Assembly: GCA_905220665.1 (NCBI GenBank)
Contig: CAJNAR010000163.1
Span: 310,001-374,000 of the forward strand
Length of the DNA: 64,000 nucleotides
Reading direction: 5' to 3'
Origin: Albugo candida
Lineage: Eukaryota > Oomycota > Peronosporomycetes > Albuginales > Albuginaceae
Of this stretch, positions 10,277 to 21,100 are shown in pieces (the stretch's first letter is position 1; each line of letters begins with the position of its first letter). Both the position numbers and the translations under genes were made by a program. The notes beneath the pieces were generated by a model. It saw only the letters and a program-made list of their open reading frames with translations, was not told where the DNA came from and did no database searches.

Positions 10277-12612
10277 TCAACACAATTGTGCTCCATCGTC
10301 GCTATCTTCCAAGTCATCAAATGCGCTGATATGTGCTGCGTGAGACAATTTGTCAAGACCTGTCAATTCTTCCAGATATGTCGCTGAATTGGACGCATTT
10401 TGCAAAAACTCAAAAGCGTTCGAGTGAAAAGCTTCCAACACTTTATCGCTGCATGCAATGCATTTGTCAAAAGCGACTCCCACGACCGGAACGACGCTGA
10501 AGCTGTTTATATAACCACGAAGCTGATGTGGTATGTAGCCTAAAGCCTCTGACGTGTGTTCCACAACGTCTCCTCTTTGGTCGGGTGAATGTAATACTGC
10601 GACTAAAAGTTCCACAGCGTTAGCTGAAGCTATCGGTGCGACGCCAGGACGTGTCACTGTACACATTTGATCGAGTGTGCGATCTCGAAGAGAATTGCGA
10701 GGACCGACGATATCGTTGCAAAAATAGCACCCTAAACGGACACTGGAGGTCCCATCAGAATGAATCGTTCGGATTCCATGACGCATGACCAAATAACTGT
10801 CGAAACCCAATGCTGTATTGATGACAATCTTTTGCTTTGATGCTCCAAGCACAGTTGGGAGCCATCGACTTTCCCGTGAGTCTGTGCCAAGAAATATCAC
10901 ATCATGCGTATCGATGAGACTTTCGAGTTGCGCTAAGCCTTCTTTTGCTTCGCGTATTAGCTCTGTATTGCTGAGGGAATGGCCGGCCATGGGAATGCTG
11001 AGAATTTTTCCTTGAGCATTTACTAATGGAAATATACGCTTCAGTGCAGCTGCGGCGCATTCTGCTTTGGGTTTACCACAATCCTGGAATTCATACAAAG
11101 GCTGCCGAACGGGATTGGAGTAACTAACCGTGGAATTATCGACTAAAGTGATGTGTCGAAATCCCCATGAAAGTAAGCTTCTAGCTGTGAAGCATCCAAG
11201 AGTCCCGGCACCCAAAAGGAGGCATTTCGTGGATGCAATTAAATCGAGTTGAAGCGTGGGTAATTGTCGCCATCGCATCAATTTGAGATTTAAATCAACA
11301 GAAGTCTCTGCGAGACGTAAAGGGTCCATCTGATTGCTCAGATCCATCACCCGGGGTCCAAACTTTCCTCGTTGATTGCATTCCCATCCTACCACATCAA
11401 TATCTTCCAAGTCGGGCTTCATTCGCTCGGGTATAAGTACTCGAAAAATCAACGAATTTGAGAAGTTGTCAAGATTTGTATCGTGACCACAGCCTTGCAT
11501 TCCATGTTCTCGAAAGGAAAAGATCTTCAGTGGTTTTGAGATATCAAGAATCTCGTCGGGTAAGGTGCTGAGGAGGGCTAAATAATTTCGCAGCGGCCAG
11601 CCTGGATGAGAAGGCAAGGCGCACGGATCGACGAATCCGTAGTATACATCGACTTTTGCTTCGTCAAGACCGTGTCGTTTCTGTCGTGTTTGTTGGCTTT
11701 TCCACGTACAAAAGTCATAGACCTTTGGATTCGTGCCTTCTAATTCCGATCCTGAACCTCGAAAGCATTGTATCACAAAATAGGGAACGATTTGCTGCTT
11801 TGTTTGATTCTCGCTATTTGTATATTGCAGATGCATCAGATTCTTAATGACAATCCTTTGCTCCTTCTGCGTGAATTCCGTACTTGCAGGTGTCGGTGGT
11901 TCTGAGATTTGATACGGAGAGGCTGGACACAGCGCAGGGAAGGCGAACCAGTACAGAAATGTGTGCTTTTTGAGTTCCGCAAATGTGCACAGAATAAATC
12001 CGTTCAGTTGCAACGAAAGCGTTTCGATACTGCACGCCGGGTCGGTTATAATCTTCAATATCTACAGATCGGATGAGCGAAATGATAGTAAAGCATCATA
12101 AGAATTTGTGTATACTTTATCTTTGGCCAATTCTAAAAGTTTGCCCTTATCCAATGCTTTGAATTGCTACAAATGTGCGCCAATTAGACCCTTTTTTCAT
12201 ATCATTTGACAAAAGCTTCCCACTTCCAATGTATTGGAGTTATACAAAGTTCCAGCTACTTTCCAATGATATCGCTCCATGTCATTCTCGCTATGTAGCA
12301 AGCAATAAGACGAAGACGAATGATTCGGTGGATTGACACTCACTTATCAAAAGAAAACGAATGAGCATTGACTTTGATCCGAGCCGGAACGTTCGGTGAT
12401 CGGCCAGGACCATAGAATCCAGTAATGGGCTGTACGTTCAAAGTATTGGATTGAGATTCACACTTTAATCGCTGACCGTTTAGACTTACTTGAGGCTCAT
12501 CGTTCAATTGAAACTGATCTACCTTCAATGAAGCAAGCTTATGCCAGAAAGTCGGATCGGCCACACTGCTCCAAGGCTGAAATTGGAGCAAACTCTCCTT
12601 TTTCGATTCCAT
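10277..12612 (-). CDS. ATG7: Autophagy E1-like enzyme ATG7
   Basis: Four exons, 12344-12612, 12224-12290, 12116-12166 and 10277-12061, with introns of 53, 57 and 54 bp, give 723 residues. ATG7 adenylates ATG8 and ATG12 and transfers them to ATG3 and ATG10. The N-terminus has the family opening Leu-Gln-Phe-x-Pro-Trp-Ser-Ser...Pro-Thr-Phe-Trp. Exon 2 encodes Gly-Thr-Leu-Tyr-Asn-Ser-Asn-Thr-Leu-Glu. The E1 domain has Leu-Leu-Gly-Ala-Gly-Thr-Leu-Gly, Asp-Asn-Ser-Thr-Val-Ser-Tyr-Ser-Asn-Pro-Val-Arg-Gln, and the catalytic motif Cys-Thr-Val-Thr-Arg-Pro-Gly with Cys at about residue 596. The C-terminal acidic tail (Asp-Asp-Leu-Glu-Asp-Ser-Asp-Asp) is typical. The gene is convergent with the proline-rich gene, 131 bp away. 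Confidence 0.95.
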
Positions 12613-13252
12613 TATTTATAAAGCTTTTGATTACAATTCATCCAATCAGTTTTTTCCCCCGAAAAAGCGTCGATTTTTCTCTGAATATCGGAATCAAGTC
12701 GCGACGTAGACGGAAGCGGGTAGCGTCGATTACTGAGCAGTCAGATCAGTGAAGACAGACGGACGAATGATTCTCGAAAATAGTACGATGATGGCAATAG
12801 AACAATTTTTATGTCGCGAGTCTGTCAAGTCGTTCGAATCGCTCGCAGACTCGGAAGATATTTTTTATTTAATTAGGCGCTAATACGATAATTGACAGGA
12901 TCATGGTTCCATTATGATGAGATAAGGAACTCACTAAAGCTCCATAATTTCTATTTAACTACTTTTCTAAGTTTTGCGCAAGCAGTAGAATTTGATTCGC
13001 AAGTCGGTATCGATTCTTATAATTTGAGGAATCACTGCATAATGTTCTCGGATTTCACACAGCAATGTAGAACAATATCTCTTTGAACGAGTTATATTGT
13101 TTCTGTAGGTATAAATTCAGACGAATTCATTCTCGGACTTTACATGAGACCATTTATTTAACGGACAATACATTTGATACAAACGCCGTCGATCAGATAT
13201 TCGCTCCCATTCTGTCCGATTCAACAATTTTAAACCACGAAGCAAAGAATCG
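12613..13252. other. Intergenic, divergent promoter region
   Basis: AT-rich sequence between the ATG7 start and the glycosyltransferase-like start. It has only short open frames and no recognised element. Confidence 0.4.
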
Positions 13253-15212
13253 ATGGGAACATATTTCGACTGGATGCACATTCACAAAAAACTAGCTATA
13301 GCTTTCATCCGGGTATACCTTACATGTTTATACGCAGCGGCTACTATGAGCGTGACGGAAGCACAGTCAGACGTCAGAGATCTGTATGTGAGTAATACAG
13401 CCTCACGCCTGTCAAAAGGACACATTATCTTTGTGTGCCTTCCTAAATACGACAACTTGGTTCCGCTCAAGCATCTTGCAAGAAATTTGTATGACCGTGG
13501 ATATTCTGTTGCAATTTCCCTTCCCGAGGTACGGCTGATTCGATACCCGATCGAGTCGATGCAACAATTCTCACTAATTGCAGTCGCTTTTATAGTATGC
13601 TCGACACTGGATGAGCGATCTTCCCAATGTGGACTTGATAGCCTTAAGAAACGTTCCCAAGTACGAAACGCCAAATGTTACAGAGCTGGACACGAGCTTC
13701 AATGTGTACCAGAGCTATAAAGATGAATTGCAGTACTATGCATCCGTTCACCGCTTGATGTTACCCACACTTCTCGAGGTAGTGAAGGAAAAGAAGCCCG
13801 ATTTAATTGTCGCCGACAGATACGCCTTTGCTGGTGTTGATGTCGGTATCGCAATGTCTATCCCCTATGTGGTAAATAGTGCTTCGATTTTGATGGATAT
13901 CGATAATCCACCCGATATAATTCCGGCACCATTCTCCAACATTTCAGTCCACGTAAGTTTAGGCTTCCTGTCTACGAATATGCTCAACTTGTATGTAGAC
14001 GTCAAAAGTAATTGATCGGTGTATGAATGTGTATTACCGTTTGCTATTCCGCTTCACGTGGCTACAGATATATCAGCAACTCGATCAAAGTCGACAATTG
14101 ATTGGGCTCAGTCGTGATATGAGCAGTCAAAATCATTTGACGCTGGTCAATTCTGTATTTGGAGTAGACGTACCCAGGGCGATGTCGCCTCAATACCAGA
14201 TGGTCAGCCTTCTGAACTGTGTACATATACAATCGAAAATGGACTCATGCATTCCACACAGTCAGCGACTACCTGCTCAGCTATATTCTTGGATGACATC
14301 AGTAATGAGTATCAGACCCCTTCTTCTCATTAACTATCCTTTCTCTTCAGTTGATGGCTCAATACCTCAATTAATGAATCAAATAGTCAAAGAAATTGGC
14401 TACCGGGCTATATGGAGAGTATCTGCAAATCTCAATGTGACTGAAAACATCACTTCATCGATCTATTTTTTAAAAAATGATACGATCGAGGACATCTCGA
14501 TCATCCAGCAGATTTCTTCCTTTTCAGCTGTGATTACCTCGGGTGACGCCCAGCTTATGTTGTACGCTTTGGCGTCCGGTCTACCGATACTAGGAGTACC
14601 GCACACGGCTGAGCAGGTAAGAAAACCATGCTGCCTCACTTTATGCAGAGAAATATTTTGGTTCTTTAGCTGGAACATCTTAACGCAATTGCCCGGGCTG
14701 GAGCTGGCATGGTCGCATTACCCTCATCTTTGTCAAAAGAACGAATCGCTCAACTCGTTAGAAGGCTTCGAAATGATGCCAGGTAGATTGCGCTTCTATT
14801 ATTAGTTCAGATTCCTGACATCAAATCTAGTCTACGTGAAGCTGCAGTCCATCTGGGTAAGATTCTTAAATCAACCGGAGGTACGGAGCGAGCGGTAGAC
14901 TCGATCGTATCGGTTTTGGAATTTGGAATATCGCATCTCACCCCCCAGCGATGCGTCCAATCATGGGTACGATCGTTTTTTGTTGATGTCTATGCGCTTT
15001 ATGGCATATTGTTGGGTGTCGTGGTGATAAGTCTCTGTGCATTCTCCTCCGTCCTCTATTCCATCCTACAAAGCGCATTCGCGAAATACAGAAATATGAC
15101 AGACCCCAAAGCTCAGTCAATAGTCAAAGATAATAACGTCAGGCAGAACCCCAAAAAAAAGCGACCCACCGCCAAGTATCGTTATATAAACAGTTCCGGA
15201 CCAAAATCATAA
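13253..15212 (+). CDS. UDP-glycosyltransferase-like membrane protein
   Basis: Five exons, 13253-13528, 13596-13952, 13999-14616, 14670-14756 and 14811-15212, all in phase 0, give 579 residues. Residues 10-35 look like a signal peptide. The mature N-terminus has the UGT-like opening His-Ile-Ile-Phe-Val-Cys-Leu-Pro...Pro-Leu-Lys-His-Leu-Ala. The donor-site half reads Ala-Val-Ile-Thr-Ser-Gly-Asp-Ala-Gln...Gly-Leu-Pro-Ile-Leu-Gly-Val-Pro...Glu-Gln-Leu-Glu-His-Leu-Asn-Ala. It is laid out as in eukaryotic UGTs, but Thr-Ser-Gly-Asp stands where the family normally has His-Gly-Gly. A hydrophobic helix near residues 515-535 and a Lys/Arg-rich tail give type I ER-membrane topology. The changed motif makes activity uncertain. 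The fourth intron (54 bp, 14757-14810) was chosen for size and phase. Confidence 0.75.
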
Positions 15213-16149
15213 AGGCGAGTCGTTTTGAAGCTCTTTTTTTATCGTCGAAATAAGACAACTTGTTGCAGAACGAGCTTATACTTTATTAGCTCCCTTGTTG
15301 TGCTAGCGAGGTAAATGTACAAACTTCTTGAGCGACAATTACTCCATCAGATCGTGTGAATCGACTTGGTAGCTGTTCAAAACTTCAGTAACAAGACATA
15401 CTGATTCTATCGAAGGCCTCTACCATGGAAGTCTGGCATGTTTGCTTGCGGTCGAGAGACGAAAAGGAATGCAGAATCTGTCGAGACTAAGCTATTTGAT
15501 GCAAAATTGCGCAGCGATAAATCGCGTTCGCTAACCGAGCGATGAGGTATTTGCATTATCAATGAATGATTCTCTACATTTCTACGACTCATGAGCTTTA
15601 TTCTTCGGACATTTGACTTTGTTCACTGAAACGTATCTGCGTTCGTGTCGGCACAATAAGCGCTGAGATTAAGCTGTTGTTTCACTAAAAAGAAGGCATG
15701 AATCGTCTGAAAACGTATGATTCAACGCGCCGCATTGATCAAATGAGTTCTTGGCGCATGAACAGCATCACGGATACTAGGTGTCGAGCCTTTTATACCA
15801 CAAAGCATATGACTCTATCCATTAGACCGTGCACTTATGATCCAATACGCAAGCATGACGTAGAGAAGCCAAATCGCACCGTTCTGGCAGCAGCTGGCAC
15901 TTGACAATACCCGTGAGTTCACGAGCACGTTTTCATCTTTGCTGCAAGGAATGTTACTCTCCATATATATGAGCCCAAAATGACAAGAGGATATTTGGTT
16001 GACAAATTTATCGGTCGCAGGCATCTCCAAGACCATATGTCATGCTAGAATAGCAAATACATCTTGTAACGCAATACAGATCTTGTAGCAAATTGAGGTC
16101 CATTACGATTACGGTGAAAATACCCGTCATGTATTAAGACCAAGTGATT
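15213..16149. other. Intergenic, nothing recognised
   Basis: Between the convergent UGT-like and ORC1-like genes, only short unrelated open frames occur, with no domain, repeat or RNA gene I can support. Confidence 0.4.
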
Positions 16150-17355
16150 CTATGCAACAAACTGAAAACCGATTGGATGCAGTAAAAATGTTTCTCTCAG
16201 CTCCTGGCAGTTGGGAATAAGTTCTAGTTTTGGGTAGATAGACATATTCGTTGAATGCGATCGCACAATTCCTGACCGCACTAATCGATCACATATACGC
16301 GAGAACGTTCGAGTAATTGGCACTGGTGTTATCGCTCGTGTTTGACATAAGAGTCTAACACGGTGAAGGACGTCTTCAAACCTCACTAAATGTTCAGAAC
16401 GGCATCGTAATTCCATCTCCAAAGCTAATAGAAACACACACTCAAATTTGCTCGTATCACGTAATCGAATGCTCATACAAGATTTTGAAATTTGATTCCG
16501 AGCTTGTTGTACATCGTCCAAGCTTACACAAAGTTCTTTGGGCGCAATAATTGACTCGACACTTTGTTCAAAACGTTCGATACATATTTGTATTGCCAGT
16601 TTACACACCGACAGCACACGTCGGACATCTCCTGATGATTGTGCTAGCGACTTTGCGCAGTACTGAATTGCGGATAAATCGAAAACATTTAATTGTTGGA
16701 GTCGGTGGTAAATGATTTGACTTAGTTGATCACTTGAATACGACCGGAACGAGATACGATGGGATCCTAGCCGACTTTTTATTTTCGGTGCTAAACGTTC
16801 AGGAAGATCCATCGTGTTTGCGATACCAACAATGATGAGTTTTGAAGTTTCGTAGGTTTGCCATTCCAGTAGATTGTATAATACCATGCTTTTTCCAATT
16901 GCCATGAAATCCATTTCGTCCAGAATCAATACAACGATAGGTCGTTTTGCATTCCGAGTTGAAAACTCTTTTTGCAAAAAAGCGCAGGCGTCGGATGTCT
17001 TCTTAGTCATACTCTTTGTGTACTCTGAAAGATTTTGACGAAGAATATCATAAGTTAAGCTTACACGAGTCAGTTGTAATCCATTGAGTTCTAATGCGAT
17101 GAATTCCGGTAAATCATTAGTCTCTGTTTCTTTTTTCAGCGTATGGATGATCTCACGAACAAGAGAGGTTTTGCCCATGCCAGGAAGACCACTGATGTAT
17201 ATAGGAGCTCCTTGACCATTTGCAGAAATGGCATTTCGAATGGACTGAAAAATTTCGAATCGTTCCTCCTCTCGTCCTACCATCATGCAGGGTGCAGAGT
17301 AAGGTTGCAGCTCTTCGCAAGCCTTTTGCAGCTTTAGACACAATTCATCATGCAT
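16150..17355 (-). CDS. ORC1/CDC6-family replication initiation ATPase
   Basis: A single-exon frame of 401 residues. ORC1 and CDC6 are AAA+ ATPases that load MCM helicase at replication origins. Walker A is Gly-Leu-Pro-Gly-Met-Gly-Lys-Thr-Ser at 56-64. Walker B is Leu-Ile-Leu-Asp-Glu-Met-Asp at 143-149. Sensor 1 is Ile-Ala-Asn-Thr-Met-Asp-Leu-Pro-Glu-Arg at 178-187, followed by Ser-Arg-Leu-Gly. Sensor 2 is Ser-Gly-Asp-Val-Arg-Arg, and a winged-helix-like C-terminus follows. The Asn-Thr-Met-Asp-Leu-Pro-Glu-Arg block favours ORC1 over CDC6. No BAH domain precedes the ATPase module: a stop lies just upstream of the start, so the protein is either a short ORC1 or a CDC6-like paralogue. Confidence 0.85.
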   Translation of the reverse strand: MHDELCLKLQKACEELQPYSAPCMMVGREEERFEIFQSIRNAISANGQGAPIYISGLPGMGKTSLVREIIHTLKKETETNDLPEFIALELNGLQLTRVSLTYDILRQNLSEYTKSMTKKTSDACAFLQKEFSTRNAKRPIVVLILDEMDFMAIGKSMVLYNLLEWQTYETSKLIIVGIANTMDLPERLAPKIKSRLGSHRISFRSYSSDQLSQIIYHRLQQLNVFDLSAIQYCAKSLAQSSGDVRRVLSVCKLAIQICIERFEQSVESIIAPKELCVSLDDVQQARNQISKSCMSIRLRDTSKFECVFLLALEMELRCRSEHLVRFEDVLHRVRLLCQTRAITPVPITRTFSRICDRLVRSGIVRSHSTNMSIYPKLELIPNCQELRETFLLHPIGFQFVA

Positions 17356-19262
17356 TTAGATTATTGCTCGACACGCAGAGATGGTCGAATGTGTACCATT
17401 AGATTGTATTAGAAAGGTACTGTACTGTCGTTGTGGTATCGGTCCATCTTATGCACAGTAAGACAGTAGGAATGGAGAGGATCTATAGGAATGGATACTC
17501 GCAAATCCGTGGCTAAATGTCTTTGGCGAACAGAAGTACGCATAGTTACATCTTACTCGCACTGATCTACAGATAAGGTTTCATTATTTCACAGCTGAGA
17601 TGAAACACATGGGGCGGGGTTGAATATCAGGCGATGTTTAAAAAAGAGGCTCCTACGGAAAGAATTGCTTTGTTAATAGTTGAGGAATTGCGCCTGGCGT
17701 CCTGACTCCTTATTCCAGGGACTCATGGAAATCTTCTTTCATTATTAGTTTACTTTAGTGGGAAAAGACGCTTTCGTAAGCGTCTACGCTGTGTGCATCA
17801 AATTCGCTGTATTTGAGACTCCCACGGCTATGCTCAGTCTGCCGCTATTCAGTTTCATCTATTTCCCACATATTAGCACCAATGCATCTCTTGATGCATT
17901 CATCCAAATGGCATGTACCGTCAATCGCGAATTAGAATTTCAGTCTTGTGCTCCTATATTTGCAGAGGAAAGCACGGATGCCAATGTGTTATCGCAATAC
18001 TACAAAGCATAACAGACCTTGAAGCGAACGGATGGTAACTGCTCCATAAAGAAGCAACTATATTAGTGTAGAAATTGCGAAGTACCTCCAGTATGTTTAG
18101 TCCGACAAAACGTTCACGGCTTGCATACTCCCAGTCGTGTTCTAAGCTGTTACACAAATAATGCACGTGTAAAGCGAAGATCATCTGTAAATCATTCAAT
18201 TGGTTGACTCCTCAAATCTAGAGCAAAAGAGATGCTTCATTTTTCCTGCTATAGCCACTGCGGCTCTATGAATCGAACTTTTTCACTTTTCTAACAAAAC
18301 GAGTGAATCAACGAAGCAGAGAAAGTCAATCTTGTCGTTGAAATTAAAGAGGGGCTGGTCTTGAGCGGAATAGTACTTCATTGACCGTGCCCTTTACGAT
18401 AGCTTTGCTGAAGTGTCTATCTCTACTGGAGATTATGTTAAATGTTTTTATGCAATCCAAGAATGTCTCGCGCTGCTAAGAGAACTTCACAGCATTGATA
18501 CCACCAATATTGTTTTTTCTAAGTTTATCATTCAGAATCCATTCAGGTGCCCGGGTCATGGGAAATTATTAGTATTATTATTCACCTGAGAAGTTTCTCT
18601 CTGATGTACTGGCATGCAGCAGCTGCACTTCGCTCTAAAATAAAGGCTTTCACTTGGTACGGTCTTGAGCTAGGTGTGCAGAAAACAGAAATCTGAGTAG
18701 GTCTTGAGCTGGGCTTTTCCGATGGACGTTCTTGGCGAGGACTTTCTGAAGCCCTCGGAACGTCGAGATCCGGGTGGCGGGTTGTAATAGTAACCATCAT
18801 AGCTTGTACTGGGATATTCGTTTCAAGCGGCGCAAAATGTGCCTAAAGAGGCGTCACTTGGTCTGTCGCGTTGTCGTGCCGAAGAGGTATAGCCTGACAT
18901 GTTGCATATAGTGCCCAGTTGCCGACATGTTAGGATAATGGATACGGAGATCGTGGTGGAGATGAAAGTATTCGGGCTGGCTACAGACTCATTCCGTCCC
19001 TGCCCATGTACCCTAGTTATTGAGTAGGATCGGAATGATGTGCACGTTCTAAAAACGCTCAATTTTCCTGTTCTTTCCGATGTGCATTTTCCGCATTGTC
19101 GCCAAGTAGCGTGCCTGACTTCCGAATATGACGCGACTGAATCCGTAGATCTGCATTAATGTGAAATGACGAATCTTGTTTGAGCAGCGACAAGAATTAG
19201 TCTAAGGATGTGTTCCTGAGAATGAACTAATCGGCTTGGTCGGTATAGATAACTTGCTGGCT
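17356..19262. other. Gene-free stretch
   Basis: Only short open frames without recognisable domains. The part next to 19263 may be decayed 3' sequence of the adjacent reverse transcriptase relic, but I cannot show this. Confidence 0.4.
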
Positions 19263-20146
19263 TTAGCTACTGCATTGTGGGTTAAGCGATGTGCATAGGT
19301 GACGGGATGCTTCGTTATTGATGTTGAAAAGAAGAGGAAATAGTGATTCATCTTGTGGGTTGCCGTGATTATTAGGAAAAGCTGAATACATCCAGGTTTT
19401 GCGGTGGAACTGGAGATTGGTGTCAGCGAGTATGTAGTTTGATAAGATGGACATCTTCTGGAGAAAGGAATGATTTGGGCGCTTCTATGAGATTGTATCT
19501 GTCGATGGCGTCAATTGTCCTGCTCAGACCGATACCAGTATGTGCACACTGCGTTAATATCTGCAAATGAACCCCACACTCAGTTTATGGGCCCATGCTG
19601 AGTCTGCCACAGTCTTTTCACTCTAATTGGGTGATAGCCAAGCGTCAACTCTACCGTGTAAACTGTGTAGTATAATGAGCAATATCATTCTCCGGTCGTG
19701 TTTAAGTATGTGATCGGGCGCAGACGGGAATCATTTCCGTGCGGCTTATTCGGTTTAGGCAGGGCAAGTACGACGCCATGGTTGAGGCTTCGTAAAACGA
19801 GTCTCGTTGCGGTCGCGGCGAAGTGATTGATGAAGGTGGCTAGTTTAAAAGCAACCGTTGGAGGGCTAGGATCCAGAAGCTCCATCGGTATGCTATCCAG
19901 CCCTAGAGGGCGATTGTTTCTTCGGACAGGAAAACTTTTTAAACCTTCTTCAGTGGTGGTGGGTTTGCGAAGGCGGTCGGGTACAAGATATATAGGTGTG
20001 TGTGCGCAATCGTATAACTTTGACCTGAATAAAATGGTGATGTTAGAGGTCTCTTCGCTGTCGTTATCGATGTTGTGAACGTTACGATATTGTATAAGAA
20101 GTGGGGGATGCCGACGCGGGAATAGACAACTCCTACTGTGGAACAT
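19263..20146 (-). pseudogene. Degenerate non-LTR reverse transcriptase fragment
   Basis: Two minus-strand pieces keep reverse transcriptase motifs in the right order. At 19685-20146 there is Leu-Gly-Leu-Asp-Ser-Ile-Pro followed by Ala-Leu-Pro-Lys-Pro-Asn-Lys-Pro-His-Gly and Leu-Arg-Pro-Ile-Thr-Tyr-Leu-Asn-Thr. At 19263-19454, His-Gly-Asn-Pro-Gln-Asp...Pro-Leu-Leu-Phe-Asn matches the later Pro-Gln-Gly...Leu-Leu-Phe-Asn block. Stops and frame changes separate them, and the catalytic Asp-Asp was not found. It looks like a different family from the LINE copies elsewhere in the window. Confidence 0.6.
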
Positions 20147-21100
20147 TTTCTCGGAGAATCTGCTGCCTTGAAGCTATTCGAGTTGAAAGTATGTTCAGAC
20201 TCTCTGAGTCGTACGCGCTGAACTCGAATTTCTCGGATCGCTAGTAGACTGCATGAACGGAGCAATGGGAGTTCGACAGGGTCATCGTATGCCGTGATAG
20301 CTAGTTGAAGTTATTTTTAAGCATCTGAGAGGCGACCTTTATCCGCATCATATATGGCTCGAGGCTTGAGGATTTAGGTAGCTGATGCGACCATCTGATC
20401 ATGTACGGTGGGACATTCTATGTTGTTGGAAAGCTTAGAAAGCTTTGCAGTGGTGAGAGCTTGAATGAGGCGAGGTCAAACTTCAGCATTGTCGAGTTGC
20501 GGGAATACATTCTCGCGAGAATCTTTTAGACGCTGGGAATCCGAAGGGAAGCTTATACTAGTCTATGTTATAAGGATTTCATTACAGTGTTGACAGAAGT
20601 GATCGACAAATCAGTCCAACCATTACATCAGATGAAACCGACGGTATTCTGGTATTTAGAACAGACGATTTGGTGTAAGATTCCTAAACAAGATATTCGA
20701 GTGTGCAACCGATATCGTTCAGATCATGACATTGCAGACAAGTTCAAACATCATGGATAGTAAGCTGTATTCCAATCTATGAATGACACAGTACCGTCAA
20801 AGCAGATGACAAAGAATGACGAAACAATCGATTAAAGCCAAATCGCGATCAGATGAGTCTGGAAGTGGACGTGACAGAGGTGGAGGTGACAATAGTGATC
20901 AATTCTTTCACGTCCCTCCAAACTCATCTGATTGGATTCGGCTTTGATCGATATTTTGTTCGTAATTCCATATACTTCATCTGGTTCTTTGACCACCTTC
21001 CTTATCCTGTCATGAGCCCCCTGACCGTGTGAATTTCACACAAGTCTGGCTCCAAACCTAGGGAGACAGATATTTCCTAGTTTTTTGCTTGTTGGGCTCA
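20147..21100. other. Gene-free stretch
   Basis: Probably transposon debris; no motif supports a call. The short segment near 20820-20950 contains the imperfect inverted pair AATCAGATGAGT-like / ACTCATCTGATT, which could be a small hairpin or a transposon end. Confidence 0.3.
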
